This document shows positions 43,545 to 54,680 of a stretch of DNA of 64,000 nt, one piece after another. Within the stretch, counting starts at the first letter, position 1. Each line of letters opens with the position of its first letter. The DNA comes from Hepsetus odoe (lineage: Eukaryota; Chordata; Actinopteri; Characiformes; Hepsetidae): positions 28,899,146 to 28,963,145 of the forward strand of contig CM029370.1 in NCBI GenBank assembly GCA_017165825.1, in the 5' to 3' direction. Position numbers and translations under genes: made by a program. Under the pieces are notes generated by a model. That model worked only from the letters and a program-made list of their open reading frames with translations, was not told the DNA's origin and did no database searches.

Positions 43545-44112
43545 AAGTTTAGGTTTTTTTTTCCTTCTTTTTATCTTCATTACACTGGCTGCCATTTCAT
43601 TTAGAGTTGATTTTAAAAGTCTTTTACTGGTTTCTAAGGCTCTAAATGGATTGGCTCCCACATAGATCACAGACTGTCTGATAGAATTCACTCCTAACCG
43701 AGCCTTAAGATCATCAAGCGCTGTTTTACTGAAAATTCCTAAAATTAAGCACAAAAAAATGGAAAGCAGCTTTTAGTGTTTATGCACCAAAACTTTGGAA
43801 CACATTACCAATCGATTTAAAATAGCTTTCTGTATTACTATATGATATATTTAATATATTATTCATTTATCTATATGTATGCATTTGGCCCATCTGTATT
43901 TACAAAATGATTCATATGTATCACATTTATATGTTATATTAATTTTCATTTTTCATGTCATTATTTTTTGTTATTTTATATTTATTTTAATTTTTTATTT
44001 TTGGATGATAGTCATCTTAAATTGTGTGTAATGTAGAGCAACCTGTGCTGCATTAAATTGTATGAAAGGTGCTCTAATAATACAATTTAATATTATGATG
44101 ATGATGGTCATG
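43545..44112 (+). pseudogene. L2/Rex1-like LINE, 3' end
   Basis: After one frameshift it encodes FRVDFKSLLLVSKALNGLAP and then RALRSSS. This is the conserved C-terminal block (LHWLP..RI.FK.LLLV.KALNGLAP) of L2/Rex1-like fish LINEs as I know them. The non-coding end has 'tgtatgaaaggtgctctaat', typical of the 3' terminus of this group, and runs into an (ATT)n array. Confidence 0.7.
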
Positions 44113-44187
44113 ATGGTGATGATATTATTATTATTATTTTTATTATTATTACTATTATTATTATTGTTGTTGTTGTTGTTGTTGTTA

Positions 44188-44240
<53 letters not shown>
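44113..44240. repeat. (ATT)n with internal (GTT)n
   Basis: About 40 trinucleotide copies, with a GTT block near 44166-44187. It directly follows the LINE 3' end. Confidence 0.97.
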
Positions 44241-44385
44241 CATATGAACTGTGCACAGAAATACACCATACTTTCTCTCTCTTTCTCTTGCATTCTCTCG
44301 CTCTCACATTAGACAGATAGCAAAAAATAGCAAAGAGCATTCTGTTTGTTCACTTTGCTTTATGTCCTCTTCAAAGACTGTGAGC

Positions 44386-44387
<2 letters not shown>

Positions 44388-44428
<41 letters not shown>
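44388..44428. repeat. (GA)n microsatellite
   Basis: Uninterrupted GA run. Confidence 0.95.
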
Positions 44429-44429
<1 letters not shown>

Positions 44430-44580
44430 AGAAAGAGGATTACATTAAAGGTGAGTGTGAAAGAGAGAATGAATAAAAGGAAAAAGTGAGGAAACAGAAA
44501 AGAAAGACATTCAAAAAAATACTAAAGCCGAACACGTCTGAGTGGCCAATTAACTCTCACTTCTGCAGCTCACTCTCTGT

Positions 44581-44585
<5 letters not shown>

Positions 44586-44620
<35 letters not shown>
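44586..44620. repeat. (CA)n microsatellite
   Basis: CA run with one G near the right end. Confidence 0.95.
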
Positions 44621-44625
<5 letters not shown>

Positions 44626-44684
44626 TTAGTTCTGTTTTCTGCAGCACATCCTACAAATGTACAGCAGTAGGTAGTTCCAAAAAT

Positions 44685-44850
44685 CGCCTCACAGCTAGAG
44701 GGTCCTGCGTTTGACTCCCAGGCGGGACGGTCCGGGTCCTTTCTGTGTGGAGCGGACATGTTCTCCTCATGTTTGTCTGGGTTTCCAGTTTCCTCCCACG
44801 TTCCCAAATTGGGACAAGCGGCTAAGAAAATGAGTGAGTGAGGAGTAGTA
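44685..44850 (+). mobile_element. SINE3 copy, shortened
   Basis: 'atcgcctcacagctagaggg', 'gcgtttgactcccaggcggg', 'gagcggacatgttctcctca' and 'gggacaagcggctaagaaaa'. The central part is missing. Confidence 0.7.
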
Positions 44851-45527
44851 TTATTAGTGTTATTATTATTTATTGTTCATACTTCTATTAATGAACCTGA
44901 ACAGCTATAAATAAGAAAAAACCTTTTATGACACTCTTACTTCATGAGCAGTTTTAGGTTCTGGAGTAAATGTTCAGACTTGATCCTGGTTGTAAAGATT
45001 TGAAGAGTTAAATCTCTTCTTCATCATCCACGTACACTCTTCAAACTGAAGGTGCCAGAAAGGGTTCTTTCAGGATGAAGGCGGCCTGTCCAGAGACGTT
45101 TATGCTGTTGGACGTGTCTCTGTCTCTGGGCAAAGAATGGACCCCAGCTGATCGCACGTCTTTTAATGACTGTATTTTTAGCCTTTCTCACATCGCTCTG
45201 TTCGTTTTTATACTAATATGGGCTGTGTCCCAAAGCACACACCTCTTCACATACACCCCACGTTACTGAGTGCAGGTCCATTGGCTGTGCACTAATTGGT
45301 TGTGGTTTGGGACGCAGCCATAGTTAGGTTAACAGTGGTCTTACTTTGGCGGCGAAGAGCTTCTCGTCCTTCGTCTCCCGAGCTGCAGCGTTATTGACTC
45401 GTCCACGGCTGATGGCAGCGTAAGGGATTCTCCACAAGATACACACAGACATCCCCGAAGTGGACAGGAGGGACTCAGGGAGGGACGTCACTTTTTTTAG
45501 AGACCGAACTGAGGCAGGTGTTGGATA
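44851..45527. other. no recognised feature
   Basis: Unique-looking; no exon supported. Confidence 0.5.
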
Positions 45528-45762
45528 GTGAAAGTGAAAGCGACAAGTCATTGTGAGTAAACAGCGCAAAACTAAATGCAATCACTGAATTTAAACCATA
45601 CACATCGTGCAGCGGAGGGCAGCTATTTAAAGCACCCGGGGAGCAGTGATGGGGACAGTACCTTGCTCAAGGTTACCTCAGGGCAACCTACTGGTCTGGG
45701 AATCGAACTCATAACCTTCTGATCCTGGGGCCAACTCCCTGACCACTAGGCACCACTGCCCC
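45528..45762 (-). mobile_element. SINE1 copy, full length
   Basis: From 'gtgaaagtgaaagcgacaag' through 'aaagcacccggggagcagtg' and 'gggaatcgaactcataacct' to 'accactaggcaccactgccc'. Confidence 0.93.
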
Positions 45763-46215
45763 ATAGGGACAAAATCAAACGTTTCTTCATCTATGCTCTA
45801 AATATCAGTTTGTTTGGAAAAGAAAGAAAACATATTCATCTGTGATGCAGTTCTACAGGTTTTTGCCCTCCAGCTGTTTTAGCCAATCATGAGACTGAAA
45901 GCTATGAACAGGAACGGCTGAGAAAAAGTACCTGCTGGAAGCTCCTGGGTCCTAATGAGTCCATCACGTGCAGGTGATGAAGTTCACAGGAATGTGGTGA
46001 TGGGGTTGTTTAAAAAAGCTGGTGGCCATCTTAACATTTTGTGTTTATTTTTATAAGCACGTATAACACATTGCATCCAAATCACAGCCAGCAATCCGTT
46101 CAGATTGTCAGATTGTCTGCATTAATAAAATAAGACAATTAATTCAGATCTCAGAGGAGTGCAGGTCCAAACGGTTCATGATCAAACGGATCAGCATGTC
46201 TGCTTCTTTATTTGA
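45763..46215. other. no recognised feature
   Basis: Unique-looking, A/T-rich. Confidence 0.5.
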
Positions 46216-46324
46216 AGTGAAGTGAAAGTGACTATTTGTCATTGTGAACCACAACGCAATATCCTGCACCCAGGGAGCAGGGCTTGGGATGGTACCTTGC
46301 TCAGGGGCACCTCAGGGCAACACA
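46216..46324 (-). mobile_element. SINE1 fragment
   Basis: 'agtgaagtgaaagtgactat', 'tcctgcacccagggagcagg' and 'ggtaccttgctcaggggcac'. The head side is missing. Confidence 0.85.
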
Positions 46325-46377
46325 AAACCAGGATAAAACTCATCTTTTAGCTGGTGACGCACAGCTCTGCACACTAG

Positions 46378-46822
46378 TGCCGTCTTCTTTTTGCTCTCTT
46401 AATGAGTCGCCAGAGTGGATCATCTGTCTCCATGTCCTCCTGTCCTCTGCATCTTCCTCTTTCTTACCAACCCCCTGCATGTCCTCTCTCACCACATCCA
46501 TTAACCTCCTCTTTGTCCTTCCTCTTCTCCTCTTTCCTGGCAGCTCCATCCTCAACATCCTTCTCCTGATATACTCCTCGTCTCTCCTCTGGACACGTCC
46601 AAACCTACAAAGTCTCACTTCTCACTTTGTCCCCAAACTATCCAACCTGAGCAGTCCCTCTAATATACTCGTTTCTAGTTCCGTCCATCCTTTTCACGTC
46701 TTTAACTCTGAAACCTCCAGCTCCTCCTCCTGCCTTTTCTTTGTCTCCAACCCCTATATCATAGCTGTTCTCACTACCATCCTGTAAACCTTCCATTTCA
46801 CTCTTGTTGGTGCCCGTCAACA
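46378..46822 (-). mobile_element. RTE-type LINE fragment G
   Basis: Minus strand encodes MRLCRFGRVQRRDEEYIRRR, MELPGKRRRGRTKRRLMDVV and REDMQGV, the C-terminal end of the LINE protein. The 3' side ends 'agtcgccagagtggatcatc' without an AAG run. Confidence 0.9.
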
Positions 46823-47389
46823 CGGGTGAGAAAACTTTCTTGTAATTTATGTTTTTCCTGACATACAATAATTGTTTTTTGTAATTATAAATATAATATA
46901 TAATTACCTATAACATGTTGGTTTGGTTGCCATGGCAGGGTATTTTGCACACCCAGTAAACTCGCACACAGTTATTTTTTTACAGTATTATTTTTGCATG
47001 ATACCATTTTAAAACCCCACTTATGGTAAAATGTAACTGTTTAAAGCTCAGTGTGAAGGTTCATTTTACCTGCTGTAGGTGCCGAGCAAAACACAGTGAA
47101 CCGTCTGAAGCCTTGACCTCCTCAATATGCTACCAGAACATCCATATAAGGCAATGTTTTTTGTTACCAAGGAGATTCACACATGCTGCAGTTGCAGTAT
47201 TGGCTCTAAACTGCTGATTTTTGCAAATTTACCTTCCAATCATGATCTGTATGACCTGCAGCTTGAACAGAGGGATCTGAAACATTAACAGTCTTAAACC
47301 GTTTTATTTAAAAAGAAGGAAATTTGGTTTTTGTGGCATTTGGGTTCTTTGGATGGCCTTTATGCTGCTCAGAGCCTCTGAAAGTCTGG
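46823..47389. other. no recognised feature
   Basis: A/T-rich and unique-looking. 'ggttgccatggcaggg' at about 46927 resembles an RFX half-site. Confidence 0.5.
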
Positions 47390-47617
47390 AGCGGAGAGAG
47401 AGATGGTAAAGAAAAGAGATGAAAAAGTCCTCCGAGTGTGTGTGTGTGTGTGTGTGTGTGTTTGAAGAACTGAAAAGCAGAATATGGTATATGGTACACA
47501 AGTCAGAGGAAATAAATAAAAAAAAAAAACAGAGCGAGAGGAGAAAAGGAAACAATATTATATTCAAGAAATGCCAACAGTTCAAAGAAAAACTGACATA
47601 AAAGAAGCAAGGCAATG

Positions 47618-47654
<37 letters not shown>

Positions 47655-47852
47655 GGTTTGGGAGGATAGAAAGAGAAATAGATAGAAGGAGGAAGGGAGA
47701 GAAAAGAGGAGATAGAGAAAGTCACGGCGAGAGAGAGTTTGAGAGAGAGTAGTTGGAGAGGACAGAAAGAAAAAGAGAAGAGGAGAAGAGTTGAGAAAAG
47801 AGAGAGAGAAGCCAGAAAGAGAAAAATAAGGACACAAAGGAAATGCAAAAAA

Positions 47853-47895
<43 letters not shown>

Positions 47896-47930
47896 GAAGT
47901 GTGAAAGAGAAAAGGTGGTGATTATGGTCT
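47390..47930. repeat. long purine-rich tract with (TG)n and (GA)n
   Basis: The + strand is strongly A/G-biased for about 500 bases. It includes (TG)n at 47436-47461 and (GA)n at 47620-47651 and 47856-47892. Confidence 0.9.
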
Positions 47931-48129
47931 CACTCTTCTGCAAAAACCGAAACTAAATGAAATAAAACTCACACTACACTCCATCACGTCAGCAGACGTT
48001 GCTCCAGACAGGAACCAGCATGATGTTTGGGTTTCCTGTTAAAAGAGAAGATGAAAATTAAAATGAAAACGGAAGAACGAGTCACTTTATTGTCCCAGAA
48101 TGGACAGAACAGGTAATCTAGACATAGAT

Positions 48130-48338
48130 GTGAGGCAGTGGTGGTCTAGTGGTATAGTGTGGTCGTGGGTTCGAATCCCAGACTGGTAGGTTGCCCTTGA
48201 GCAGGGTACCGTCCCCATCACTGCTCCCCAGGTGCTGGATACAGCTGTCCCTGGCTGGATGGATTAAACACAGAGGATGTATATGATTGTGATTCACTGT
48301 GTTTCACAATGACAAGTTACTTTCACTTTCACTTCAGA
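48130..48338 (+). mobile_element. SINE1 copy, full length
   Basis: 'gtgaggcagtggtggtctag', perfect B box 'gtgggttcgaatccc', 'gcagggtaccgtccccatca', tail 'aatgacaagttactttcact'. Confidence 0.93.
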
Positions 48339-48669
48339 ATTTACATCATCAGTCCCGACCTACATCCTCTGATAACTGACCATCAAAAAACACACAAAAG
48401 GTTCTCTCTGCATCTCCCAGACAACCAATGCTCACCTGATTGATTGGCTCTCAGCCAGACCTTTAAGTTAAAAACAGATAAAGTTGGTCTGAAGCTGCTG
48501 GGAAGACAGATCCAATCTGAACAGCTGCGCCACACAGTTACCTCCAGATGGCGGTCCGGATGTTGAAACAAAGTCTTTCCAAGAGGAAGATCTAATTTTG
48601 TACATTAAACAGATTTTGGCATAATTTATTCTGTGATCAGAAAGTTGGAAATCAAACGGTGACAGCATC

Positions 48670-48915
48670 TGTGGCAGCAGTGGTCTAGTGTTTAGGGACG
48701 AGGCTCCAGGATCAGAAGGTTGTGGGTTTGAATCCCGGACCAGCAGGCAGCCCTGAGGTACCCTTGAGCAAGGTACCGTCCCCATCACTGCTCCCCGAGT
48801 GCTGGATATGCCTGGCCCCTGCTGGACGGTGTGTGTGGGTTAAACACAGAGAATGTATTTAGCTGTGATTCACTGTTTGCTGTGCTTAACAATGACAAAT
48901 AGTCACTTTCACTTG
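48670..48915 (+). mobile_element. SINE1 copy, full length
   Basis: 'cagcagtggtctagtgttta', 'ggctccaggatcagaaggtt', 'ggtttgaatcccggaccagc', 'cttgagcaaggtaccgtccc', tail 'acaatgacaaatagtcactt'. It is a good representative of the family. Confidence 0.95.
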
Positions 48916-48951
48916 TTTGCTAGCTGTATAACAAGCTAGTATAAGAAGAAC

Positions 48952-49022
48952 GCGCCTGGGAAGCAGTGACAGGGACAGTACCTTGCTCAAGGGTACCTCA
49001 GGGCAACCTACTTGCGAGGGAA
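48952..49022 (-). mobile_element. SINE1 small fragment
   Basis: 'ctgggaagcagtgacaggga' and 'cagtaccttgctcaagggta', internal part only. Confidence 0.8.
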
Positions 49023-50477
49023 CCCAATATCTTATGCCCTAAATATGTGGGGGGAGAAGAGGGGAGAGTATCATTCATAACCCAACGTTTTAAAGAAAGT
49101 AGAATCGACGGCTCCTGGAGTCAGAATGGGGTGGACAGAGTCAGTCCACCTTAAAAAAATCCACCTGAAGTCAAATGGATTTGTGTGGATTTGACTGAAG
49201 GTATCAAAGCGTACGCTTAACAGCCCAGTGACACCGCTGTAATAATATTATAAATAATATTTTGACCCCAATGTACAACGAGGGAGGAGGCACACTGTAA
49301 CTGAAGACACTTAGATTCAAGGAACCAAACGGGGAACTCTTCATCATCTCCCAGTCTCCATCTGAAAGACAGATTATTTTATTCCACAGACTGGTGTTTT
49401 AACTGCTCCACGCTGACAGTGATCCGATTAGGACTGGGCTCTTTTGTCTGGAGGATCTTCTGATGATCTTCTAGTATCTGACTCAGTATTGAGGAAACTC
49501 TGGATGTCTCTTCAGGATGTCAGCTGTTTTGAAATCTCAACTGAGGGTCGCTTTAACATCTGAGCACATCATTTATCACATTCTGTCGTTCGGGGCTCTG
49601 CTCTAGAAAACATCTGTGGGTCCAGGTTCTGTCTAACTCCACTGTTGTAGGTAAACACAGGCTGCAAAATTAAATGTACTGGATGAGAAGAACCAGTAAT
49701 CTCAGAGCAGAGGAGTATCTGGAGTGAAGAAATAAAATAAAATTAAATTAAATAAAATTAAATTAAACTAAACTAAATTGAATTATTTAATTCAATACAA
49801 TAAAATGTAATTAAATGTAATTAAATAAAATAAAATTTAATTTAATTTAATTTGTTCACATAAATAGATAATATTTCTAAATACAAAAATTATATTCACA
49901 TGAATTCATTAATAAATATTTAGCTGTTTGCTTGTTCTTATAAAATAAAATCTAAACAGAATATTAAGGAAAACAAAAAGTCGTGAAGATGATTTGGTCT
50001 ATTTAAGGGCAAAAGAGGGATTGCATGAAAATAAGACATTTTTTGCCTTCAGTATTTCAAATTTGAGTCTAGTTATAACAAAAGGAAAAGTATGAGTCTC
50101 ATATCACATTCAGAGCCACACCCAGTCAGAAACGCAGCATTTGATTGGTCCACTGGATTCCTAGTGGTGACTTACAACCATCGTAACAACTGCTTCCTGC
50201 ACAGCGAAATGAATCATAAACCCTAGAAGACCCTCAGTGTTGGGTTTATTGTAATGAGTTTATTTAATAGTTCACAAAAAGTCTGGATTACAAAACTTCT
50301 TGAAGGGAACTTGATGATGATCTCATTAGAATGACACAATGTTGCTGTTCTGGGATAAAAAAAAAATTGTCTCAAACATGCAGCGTTCTTGAGTTATCTA
50401 GTTTGTCATATAAGACATTATCAACCAGCTCGATAGTGAAATCCCAGAGGTCAAACTTCTTCAACTCCAGATCTGGT
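49023..50477. other. no recognised gene
   Basis: Bases 49131-49170 resemble the left edge of the 25-bp repeat in the fut8 intron. Bases 49731-49860 are an AAATT-type simple repeat. The rest is unassigned. Confidence 0.5.
49731..49860. repeat. (AAATT)n-like repeat
   Basis: Irregular runs of aaatt/aaata pentamers, partly reversed into taattt at the right end. Confidence 0.85.
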
Positions 50478-50562
50478 TTCTTACTTCTTCATTTTTTTGC
50501 CTCCAAAGATCCAGTTCTCCAGATCTTCCTGAAGGACAGTGTTGTTGTCTCTCATTTTCCCC
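50478..50562 (-). repeat. 69-bp-repeat element, partial
   Basis: 'gcctccaaagatccagttct' followed by 'ccagatcttcctgaaggaca' and 'gtgttgttgtctctcatttt'. Joins the flank seen at 8036 to the unit seen at 52011. Confidence 0.75.
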
Positions 50563-51011
50563 CTCATTGTGTATCTCCCTCTGTCATTCATCACATGATG
50601 ATATAAATAATGTCTTTAAAACGTTTCTCTTTTACAAATTACATAACAGGACAAAGAAATTGAACACATTTTTTCAGAAGATACATGTCTGCCCACTTTA
50701 CAGGACATCGGACGCTGAATTTTATAATACAAGGTGCCTTCAGGCCAATGGTTCTACAGTGATGCTCCATTGAACACGTCTCACTTCTCTGCAGGCCTCC
50801 TCCAATCAAACGAAAAACTGATATTTATTGAGAAACTGTTTCCAAACGCTACCCCTGGGCCCCCCGTGGGTTCAGCTCATGGGTGTGGAGACATTTTTCT
50901 TCATGTATTGTTTAATAAGCATCAAATTAATGACCAAAACGAATGGAAAACATACAGATGGAACTGGCCAAAAGAAAAAATAGTCACTTCATGTCAGGAG
51001 CACAGAAAGAA
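50563..51011. other. no recognised feature
   Basis: Unique-looking; no exon supported. Confidence 0.5.
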
Positions 51012-51288
51012 GCTTCTTCTTCGCCTTTCTGTTGTTCCCATTAGGGATCCCCACAAAAGAACATCTGTCTCCATGTCCTCCTGTCCTCTGCATCTTCCTC
51101 TTTCACACCAACCCTCTTTGTCTATCCTCTTCTCCTCTTTCCATCCTCAACATCTTTCTCCTGATAGTCTCCCCTCTGTGCATGTCCAAACCAATGCAGT
51201 CTTACCCACATAACGTAGCTGGTCTCACTACCATCCTGTAAACTTTCCCCTTAACTCTTGCTTGGTGCCCATCTGTCGTAGATCATAA
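51012..51288 (-). mobile_element. RTE-type LINE fragment H
   Basis: 'cttctgttgttcccattagg'-like 3' end with a short CTTCTTCTT run, 'catctgtctccatgtcctcc', 'ggtctcactaccatcctgta'. Heavily deleted internally. Confidence 0.82.
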
Positions 51289-51296
51289 GACAAAGT

Positions 51297-51511
51297 GAAA
51301 AGTGAAAGTGACAACCCTTGTCATTGCGAGGTCACAGCAGACAATGAACCACAACGAAATTGGACCTCTGCTTTTAGCCCATGCACACTCAAACACCGTG
51401 CAGCTATTGAAAGCACCCGGGGAGCAGTGATGGGGACAGCACCTTGCTCAAGGGTACCTCAGGGCAACCTATTGGGAAGGGGTTTCGAACCACTAGGCCA
51501 CCACTGCCAGT
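51297..51511 (-). mobile_element. SINE1 copy
   Basis: Tail complement 'aaaagtgaaagtgacaaccc', 'gcacccggggagcagtgatg', 'acctcagggcaacctattgg', head 'ccactaggccaccactgcc'. The B-box region is shortened. Confidence 0.92.
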
Positions 51512-51724
51512 TGAATATAATAATAATATAAGATAATTCAACAAATTCAAAAATAAATGAAAGAAATACATGTAGATTGTCAATTAATGTCCGTTTGTCC
51601 AGATTGTCCTGATTGAGGGCAACCTGTAAGACCCTCAGTATCAGGCCGTGCTCTGTTGAGTAAGAAATGGACATTATAGGCAGAAATGAGACCAATAATA
51701 AGATCAGATATCAGTTTTGTAGTT

Positions 51725-52190
51725 TCTTCCCTTCTTAAATTTCACTTGTTGTGGTTGAAGAAACACTATTTAATGCCTGTCAAACTGTACAAATGTTGTG
51801 CTCCAGGCTGCAAAGTGCCTAAAGATACAAGGTTCTAGACAAGGGGTTCCAACCACTCATAATTCAGCATCAGCAGTAAAGGAATCACCTGATCATCTGG
51901 AATCATCTGCTCCTGGTTCTTCACTGCTTCATGTCTTAAGTTCGACGCTTTGTTCTGCTGAAGGTTCAGACGTAGATCACTGTGTGGATTAACCAACACA
52001 GAACTATCAAACTGCTCAGGTACAGAGACTGGACTGAACATGAGAGACAACAACACTGTCCTTCAGGAAGATCTGGAGAACTGCTCAGGTACAGAGACTG
52101 GACTGAAAATGAGAGACAACAATACTGTCCTTCAGGAAGATCTGGAGAACTGCTCAGGTACAGAGACTAGACTGAAAATGAAAGGGGTTG
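51725..52190 (+). repeat. dispersed element with 69-bp tandem units
   Basis: A leader of about 290 bp (tttcacttgttgtggttgaa, taaagatacaaggttctaga, gatcatctggaatcatctgc) is followed by units starting at 52011, 52080 and 52149. Each unit is 69 bp ('actgctcaggtacagagact', then 'gagacaacaa', then 'ccttcaggaagatctggaga'). Parts occur at 3838, 8036, 33880 and 50478. The unit length of 23 codons keeps a frame open (LLRYRDWTENERQQHCPSGR). The family is not one I can name. Confidence 0.8.
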
Positions 52191-52455
52191 CAGTGGCCAA
52201 ACACAATACAAAATCTTAGACCAGGCTGAAATAGTAACGCAGGAGTAGAAGAGGCTTTTGGAGAAAAAGGAGAATCCTAATCAAGTGAAAACCAGTCAAA
52301 CGATAAACACAGAAGACGATGGAAAGGCTTCGAAGTTTGGCGAGTTCAAACTGATTCACTGCTGATTAATGTCAGCTGTATCTTATTTTACCCTCTGGCC
52401 TCAGAGCACATTATATTATATGATATGATATGATATATTATATTATATTATATTA
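52191..52455. other. unassigned, ending in (TATAT)n
   Basis: Bases 52405-52455 are a TATTA/TGATA simple repeat adjoining the tail of LINE I. Confidence 0.6.
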
Positions 52456-52975
52456 TCTTCTTCTTCTTCTTCTTTCGGCTGCTCCCGTTTAGGGGTCACC
52501 ACAGCGGATCAACTGTCTCCATTTCTTCCGGTCCTCTGTGTCTTCCTCCTTCAAACCAACCTGCATGTCTGCTCTCACCACGTCCATAAACCTCCTCTTT
52601 GGTCTTCTTCTTTTCTTCTTTCCTGGCAGCTCCAACTTCAACATCCTCCTCCCGATATACTCCTCGTCTCTCCTCTGGACATGTCCAAACCAACTCGTGC
52701 TTCTCTAACTTTGTCTCTAAAACGTCCTACCTGATCTGTCCCTCTAATATACTCATTTCTAATCAGTCCATCCTCGTCACATCCAACGAACATCTCAGCA
52801 TCTTTAACTCTGACACCTCCAGCTCCGCCTCCTGTCTTTTCGTCAGTGCCACCGTCTCCAACCCGTACAACATAGCTCGTCTCACTATTGTCCTGTAAAC
52901 CTTCCCTTTTATTCTCGCTGGTACGCGTCTGTCACAAATCACTCCAGCCACTCTTCTCCCATTCCAACCTGCCTA
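52456..52975 (-). mobile_element. RTE-type LINE fragment I with (AAG)n tail
   Basis: Starts with (CTT)n at 52456-52473, then 'cggctgctcccgtttagggg' and 'tcaccacagcggatcaactg', the 3' end of the LINE. The minus strand encodes TIVRRAMLYGLETVALTKRQ and further C-terminal pieces. It is 5'-truncated at 'ccattccaacctgcct'. Confidence 0.92.
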
Positions 52976-53017
52976 TATTAGATTAGATTAGATTAGATTA
53001 GATTAGATTAGATTAGA
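52976..53017. repeat. (GATTA)n microsatellite
   Basis: About eight pentamer copies, abutting the truncated 5' end of LINE I. Confidence 0.95.
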
Positions 53018-54057
53018 CTGAAAAAAGAAAATATGTGATAAATGAAAATTTATCTGTCATGGTGTGAATAAATAAATACATTTTGAAAGTTTATTTATTT
53101 ATTTCTGCAACAAAAGTGCTAACAATAAAGTTTTGCTGATTCTGACAACCTTGAACATTTAACTATCGTCTCCACAGTGTCTCATAAACACGGAACCTTT
53201 TCATTTCAGCATTCAGGTGAGGACGCTTGCTGCCTCGAACCTGCTTTATTACAGCAAGGTGCCTCACAGCTCTTTCTACATATTTGCAGTCAGAGTGCAG
53301 TGGTCTCATTCATGATGAACTTTAATTAATCATCCTGTCATGGCCTGTTGGCTTTGCATTAATTGTCAGGAGGCAAACTTCGTTTGCAAGTCGTCTCCAA
53401 TGCCTTTAATTCTTTTGCTGAACACACAGTTTGGGGGGAGCAGCTTGTCGGCCTGGAAGTCTGCAGCTTTGGACGCCATTCAGGCCAGTAAATGTCTTCT
53501 TAAACACGCTAAATCACCCTTATTTTCTCATATGAGACTGATTCTTCGAGTTCAAACTCTCATGTCGGTAACTGTGAGCCTGGATGAGAACAAATGGGGA
53601 CAAAAGGGTTTGGTCATAATGTAATAAAACACACTTTTTCATTCCTGAGGGGTGAATCTGAAACAGACTGGTCTATAAATTTCACAGTCTTCATAGAGTT
53701 GTCGTTAACATGACGGATCGATCACATCGTCCCTTATGAGTCTTCGAAGCCGCAATGAATCAGTCCTTGAAAGAAGAGGAATTTTTAAAGACAGCAAGAG
53801 GCAAGCCAGGCAGAACAAGCAGGACAAAAAGTCAATCAAGGCAAGATGGATCAAGCTTAAAAAACAGGACAAAACGTTCACCAGTCAAGGAGGAGAGTAA
53901 GTAAGGACAAGAGCCTTCCCTCTTGAGACAGGCTGAGCTTTTGCTCAGCCTACATAGTGTTCATGGTGAACAGTAGATCTAAAAAGCTCTTATCCAGAGT
54001 GAGACACATGAATGCTTCACATCCAAATCTATTTCTTCATTCCTGTAACCAAGATTC
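53018..54057. other. unassigned; possible conserved segment
   Basis: Bases 53190-53420 (including 'gatgaactttaattaatcat' and 'ggctttgcattaattgtcag') have TAAT-core clusters and no repeat match. This is the best candidate for a conserved non-coding element, but unverified. Confidence 0.35.
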
Positions 54058-54185
54058 AGCGATGGTCTAGTGTTTATGGACTAGGCTCCAGGATCCTGGG
54101 TTCGATTACCCAGCAGGACAGTCTGGGTCCTATATGTGTAGAGTGGACACGTTCTCCCCATGTCTGTGTAGGTTCCTCAGCCTCC
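54058..54185 (+). mobile_element. SINE1/SINE3 hybrid fragment
   Basis: Starts like SINE1 (gatggtctagtgtttatgga, ctaggctccaggatcctggg) and continues like SINE3 (cagcaggacagtctgggtcc, gacacgttctccccatgtct). May be a head swap or two abutting fragments. Confidence 0.6.
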
Positions 54186-54470
54186 TGAGCCACCTACCAC
54201 ACTCTCCTTACTCCCCTGATTTTGTTTTTGTTGAGGAAGCCGTTTAGTTCTGTTTAGGTTAAGACCTGTTCTTCTGCTACATCAGACTCACCACTCCTGA
54301 TCTTCTCAGTGCTGCATTCACTCCAGCACTTGGGTCCAGATTTCAATATCTAGGTGTTTTTTGCTGCTATGTTGTTGTTTTTTTTTGCGGGGGGGGTGGT
54401 TGTGCAGGGGTGGTTCAAGGTAAAAAAGAAAAGTGACTGTAAAAAAGTAAGGTGTAATTAATTAAGCCAA

Positions 54471-54680
54471 ACATTTACATTTACGGCATTTAGCAGATGC
54501 TCTTATCCAGAGCGACTTACATGTCCTATTTACAGGGACAGTCCCCCTGGAGACACTCGGGGTTAAGGGTCTTGCTCAAGGACCCAATGGTGGTAGTGCT
54601 AGAGGTGGGATTCAAACCGGGGACCTCTGAATCCATAGGTCCTTAGGAAAGTACCCTACCACTAGACCACCACAGTACCC
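54471..54680 (-). mobile_element. SINE2 copy, full length
   Basis: 'acatttacatttacggcatt', 'tagcagatgctcttatccag', 'gggattcaaaccggggacct' and 'accactagaccaccacagta'. The best-preserved SINE2 in the window. Confidence 0.92.

Noticed and set aside
44062..44293. Poly-Leu/Tyr and poly-Asn open frames
   Set aside because: Translation of the (ATT)n array in different frames.
46284..46787. 167-codon open frame on the + strand
   Set aside because: Antisense of SINE1 and LINE G; coding signal is on the opposite strand.
48130..48230. tRNA gene, from A and B boxes
   Set aside because: The boxes belong to a SINE1 copy. The sequence does not fold into a full cloverleaf by eye, and dozens of similar copies exist.
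51982..52170. Small protein with 23-residue repeats
   Set aside because: It belongs to a dispersed repeat also found, broken, at other loci. The open frame follows from the 69-bp period. I report it as a repeat, not as a gene.
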